This document shows, piece after piece, positions 61,146-64,000 of a stretch of 64,000 nt of DNA. Position 1 is the stretch's first letter. Each line of letters starts with the position of its first letter. The translations under genes were made by a program, and so were the position numbers. The notes under the pieces are model-generated. The model was not told where the DNA came from. It worked only from the letters and a program-made list of their open reading frames with translations, and ran no database searches. This stretch comes from Scytonema hofmannii PCC 7110 (GTDB lineage Bacteria; Cyanobacteriota; Cyanobacteriia; Cyanobacteriales; Nostocaceae), in the NCBI RefSeq assembly GCF_000346485.2, contig NZ_KQ976354.1, positions 496,001-560,000 on the forward strand, given 5' to 3'.

Positions 61146-63554
61146 TCATCTCACTGTTTGTGCAACAGGTTCACTAAAGCCAAACATGGTAAACAGCCAG
61201 TGATACCATTTAGGGTAGGTGACAAACACCTTTAAAGCTGACTCTAAATCGACATCCAAATCTCTATTTTGAATGTCGATAATTAATTGATAAGTCAAAT
61301 CCCAGTGAATCCTATCATGCCTGCTGAATAAAACAAATTTCCCATTTCGAGAATTTTTTAGTTGTTCTACTCTTTCTTGAGCTATCTTACCCTTAATTTC
61401 CGTTAAGCGCTCATCCCGGAATAAACCAAACTGGTCTTGAGGATGCAAGCAGACGATCTCATTAAAATTACTAATTCGACTAGTAAAAGATGTGGTGTTT
61501 GGAGGAATTTGCAGAAATCCTATGACATAGTTTTTGCGATTAGTCTCTATTACAATATGCTCTGGCAATACTCGTTTCCCCAGCCGATACAAAGTCAATT
61601 TAATAGGTTTTATCTGGTTGAAAGCTTCAGCAATGGTCTTTAATTTACCTATATCATCCGAATCAGAAATAATGGGAGTATTAACGTACTGCTGTTCAAG
61701 AAAAGCTTTCTTTTGAGTTAGATATTCAACCACATATTCTTCTATTTGCTGCTCTTGACTCTTAACATCAGGAACAAGCTTTTGACGCAGGTCTATCATG
61801 TCAACCGAACCAGGTTTCTGTATTTCCTGTATTAAATTCAGAAAGACTTCCGTCAATACCTGCTGCTGTTGCTGGACGACTCGCAACTGTTGCTCTAGTT
61901 TTTCATTGCCATCTAATTTTTGAACATTTTCCCTTATAGCAGGTAAGGGAATTTGACGAACCCTGTAGTTGTAGTACTCAGCAGCTCGGTTTAAAACCAC
62001 CCGGATGGATTTTTGTTCGAGAACATCCTCTAGGTCTTCTGGGAAGAATATCTGCTCTAGAGGAACATTCACGCTCTGAAGCTTAACTCTAAGAATTGCT
62101 TTGAGTTCTTTAATATCTGGTGTTTGTAGATGAATTTGGTACTGTGATACCCGACCAATAATGGAGTTGTCAAAACTAGTCTTAAACTGTTCCCAGCGAT
62201 CGGGAAAGATATTGAGGATAATCAAGCTATTAGGAACATGAGTGAAAATCTCCTTAATAGTTTCCCCAAAATTCAGCAATATCTCGCGATTATGAGGAAG
62301 TCCCAATCCTTCAAGCTGATCGAAGATGATAATTAAAGGTTCATCAAGAATAGATAGTTTACCCAGAACCGAAATAGCTTCTAAAGAAAATGCTTCTTGG
62401 CTAAGGTTTTCCCCCCAGTTCGGTAGACCAACTTTTTCTGCCTCATCATCTGATAAAATCTGATCTGCCAGCCAACGAGTCGCAATATCTTTTCGTCGAG
62501 GATCGGTGTAGCTACAATACTTGATAATTCCCTTGAGGATCGAAGTTGCAAAACCTCCAGCAGAGTAGTACTTAACCCACCATTCATTGAATCGTTTCTC
62601 AATGTGCTGCCAGTAATCTCGCTTGCGCTGAGTTCCTTCTCCTCCCAGGGCATCTGTATTTTTATAATTGAATGCCTTAAGAATTTCCTGGTCTTTATTG
62701 GTAAGACTTGGGAGAGTAGCAACAATTTTATGAAAGCTATTAACAATTAAATAGTCTAACTGGGTAAATGTTCCAACTCGCTCGACTAAAGACTCCAAAA
62801 TCCGACTGTAAATATGGTACAGCACTGACTTAGGATGGTTGGGTTGACGGATAAAAAGCAGTCGGTTCTTAGATAATCGCGCTTGGGCTAATCTCATCAT
62901 CAGATGAGTTTTACCTGAGCCAGGTTCTCCAATCACGACTACCCCTTTACTCTGACGGTTTGAGTCTAGTTTGATATCGGTCAGTATTGACTCAAGGGTA
63001 ACAAACTCTTGGTGATAGGTATCGGGGGAATCAGGATGATTTTGAAAGGGGGTGTCAACTCGACTACTACTAAAGGGATTGGGCTTCTGTTTTAATTGCT
63101 CCATCATTAACTGGCGATAAAGGTAATAGGTAAATTCAGCATCATACCGGGCAGCATGAGCCATATCTCGGATAAAATAGCGGTTATTAACCCGTAAATT
63201 TAAATATTTACTTAGGTACTCCAAAGAGTAACTTTCTAGGCCCAACCAGTAATTTTTTGCTCTTACCCAAGTACACTCAAACTCTAGGTTGGGCAAATTC
63301 AAACCAACTTTACGGAAACTGGACTGGAGTACTTCCATATCATGCTGAGCATAATGGCAAACTATTTTCTTACCCCGAACAATAGCTAGAAATTCACTCA
63401 GCAGAGTTGTGAGACTTTTGAGGTTAGGCAAATGAAAAGCGTTATTGGGATGATTTCTAGAAAACGCTTCATAAATCACGCGTCCTTGACTATCCACGAT
63501 CGCCAGTTCGCTTAATTCTGGGTTGCCTTCAGTATCAAGAACGACAAAGTCCAT
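61146..63554 (-). CDS. DEDDh exonuclease fused to P-loop NTPase
   Basis: 802 residues. Residues 1-150 form a DnaQ-like exonuclease: VVLDTEGNPE (D7, E9), CHYAQHDMEVL (D72) and HAARYDAEFTYYLY (H133, D138), all five DEDDh residues. Then comes a linker, and an NTPase with Walker A GEPGSGKTHL (209-218) and Walker B-like PLIIIFDQLEGLGLP (about 400-415), close to the ORC/STAND class. A long coiled coil with QQQQ (about 560-620) and a unique C-terminal domain (650-802) finish it. The layout fits a nucleotide-sensing nuclease of phage defence. The gene is in an island with HEPN/DUF262 and UPF0175/DUF3368. The function is not known. Confidence 0.85.
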   Translation of the reverse strand: MDFVVLDTEGNPELSELAIVDSQGRVIYEAFSRNHPNNAFHLPNLKSLTTLLSEFLAIVRGKKIVCHYAQHDMEVLQSSFRKVGLNLPNLEFECTWVRAKNYWLGLESYSLEYLSKYLNLRVNNRYFIRDMAHAARYDAEFTYYLYRQLMMEQLKQKPNPFSSSRVDTPFQNHPDSPDTYHQEFVTLESILTDIKLDSNRQSKGVVVIGEPGSGKTHLMMRLAQARLSKNRLLFIRQPNHPKSVLYHIYSRILESLVERVGTFTQLDYLIVNSFHKIVATLPSLTNKDQEILKAFNYKNTDALGGEGTQRKRDYWQHIEKRFNEWWVKYYSAGGFATSILKGIIKYCSYTDPRRKDIATRWLADQILSDDEAEKVGLPNWGENLSQEAFSLEAISVLGKLSILDEPLIIIFDQLEGLGLPHNREILLNFGETIKEIFTHVPNSLIILNIFPDRWEQFKTSFDNSIIGRVSQYQIHLQTPDIKELKAILRVKLQSVNVPLEQIFFPEDLEDVLEQKSIRVVLNRAAEYYNYRVRQIPLPAIRENVQKLDGNEKLEQQLRVVQQQQQVLTEVFLNLIQEIQKPGSVDMIDLRQKLVPDVKSQEQQIEEYVVEYLTQKKAFLEQQYVNTPIISDSDDIGKLKTIAEAFNQIKPIKLTLYRLGKRVLPEHIVIETNRKNYVIGFLQIPPNTTSFTSRISNFNEIVCLHPQDQFGLFRDERLTEIKGKIAQERVEQLKNSRNGKFVLFSRHDRIHWDLTYQLIIDIQNRDLDVDLESALKVFVTYPKWYHWLFTMFGFSEPVAQTVR

Positions 63555-63873
63555 CTCACCCCAACTCGTGCTTTTGCGATCTCTTCACTAATGTCAAGTA
63601 AGAACATATGTTTTACTTGGCAAGTATTATGTTATTTTATACATTTTAGATACACTTGCGCTTAACTGTAATCCGGAAAAATACAGAGAAATTTTTTTAC
63701 TCATGGAGTACATTAGTACTTAATTGAATTGAAAATTATATTAGAGAAAATTTTAACCAGATCTGTTGTGCAATGTACCGAAGATAGCTTTTACAGAATT
63801 CCGACCAAGTTATGTGCCATTGTGGTGTAAAATTAGGATACATTCAAGCTAGGAACAATTGGACTGGAAAATT
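63555..63873. other. Divergent promoter region
   Basis: It separates the exonuclease-NTPase gene (minus) from cysH (plus), so both promoters lie here. It is AT-rich with several TATAAT-like boxes, but none can be assigned. Confidence 0.4.
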
Positions 63874-64000
63874 ATGACCACTGCGTTTAGACCCCAAAGT
63901 ACCACTCTCGACTTGGACAAGTTAAATGAAAGATTTGAGACTGCCCATCCAAGAGAAATACTGGCATGGTCTGTGCAAAATAACCTCACTGGACTGGTGC
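63874..64000 (+). CDS. cysH: Phosphoadenylyl-sulfate reductase, 3' end beyond window
   Basis: Only the first 42 residues are in the window: MTTAFRPQSTTLDLDKLNER, then ETAHPREILAWSVQNN and LTGLV. This is the N-terminus of cyanobacterial CysH, which reduces PAPS to sulfite using thioredoxin during sulfate assimilation in the cytosol. The catalytic Cys lies outside the window. ATG 63874 has a weak GGAA upstream. The call rests on the match to the typical CysH start only. Confidence 0.75.
   Translation, partial: MTTAFRPQSTTLDLDKLNERFETAHPREILAWSVQNNLTGLV

Overview
The window comes from a filamentous, probably heterocyst-forming cyanobacterium of the Nostocales type. The evidence is a cyanobacterial psbA gene with a 16-residue C-terminal extension, many GCGATCGC-type (HIP1) octamers, arrays of 7-bp tandem repeats (CAGTGAC and GGGAGTA types), pentapeptide-repeat proteins, and a group II intron. 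All calls rest on reading the sequence; no database search was run.

Layout. 1-1618: the 5' two thirds of a membrane sensor histidine kinase. 1.7-3.7 kb: an IS607-type element (serine recombinase plus a TnpB that has lost RuvC and zinc-finger residues). 4.3-8 kb: small unknown genes, a possible double-glycine peptide, a DppC-like permease and an HD phosphohydrolase. 8.3-13 kb: an RND efflux pair (adaptor and AcrB-like pump). 13.2-14.2 kb: a three-gene cassette whose first gene has an in-frame stop, followed by tRNA-Gly(CCC). 14.8-19.5 kb: a DUF6575/pentapeptide protein with a small partner, an unknown gene, and an XRE-ImmA/PIN pair with its own operator. 19.8-25.1 kb: MFS transporter, murF, a TerB-like protein, a small membrane protein and psbA (the Glu130 form of D1).

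26.4-37.3 kb is a one-direction cell-surface polysaccharide or glycolipid cluster: GT2, GT4, HlyD-like adaptor, TPR membrane protein, a large GT-C enzyme with N-terminal beta-sandwich domains, a flippase-like protein and an alpha/alpha-barrel secreted protein. 38-39.5 kb holds two Roadblock/LC7 proteins and a V4R-like protein. At 40.8-42.5 kb a sucrose-phosphate-synthase-like glycosyltransferase sits behind a c-di-AMP (ydaO/yuaA) riboswitch. A GH31 glucosidase follows.

46.1-50.4 kb is the most unusual locus. One gene joins an effector-associated domain (EAD1) to a two-repeat OAA-type mannan-binding lectin; a second joins the same EAD1 to a CHAT caspase-like protease. A small ribbon-helix-helix gene lies between them, and an intact group II intron has inserted in the gap. 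The shared EAD1 suggests a lectin sensor that recruits a protease effector. 50.8-52.7 kb encodes an RNA-repair pair (HD-Pnk and RNA ligase). From 57.6 kb to 63.6 kb lies a defence-like island: UPF0175/DUF3368 toxin-antitoxin, DUF262 plus HEPN, and a DEDDh exonuclease fused to a P-loop NTPase. The window ends in the start of cysH.

Repeats shape this DNA strongly. A palindromic 100-bp family occurs in several copies and one copy truncates a gene. A 127-bp MITE occurs twice. Heptamer repeats supply the last codons and the stop of murF and of the gene at 53013-53633. At least two genes carry in-frame nonsense codons.
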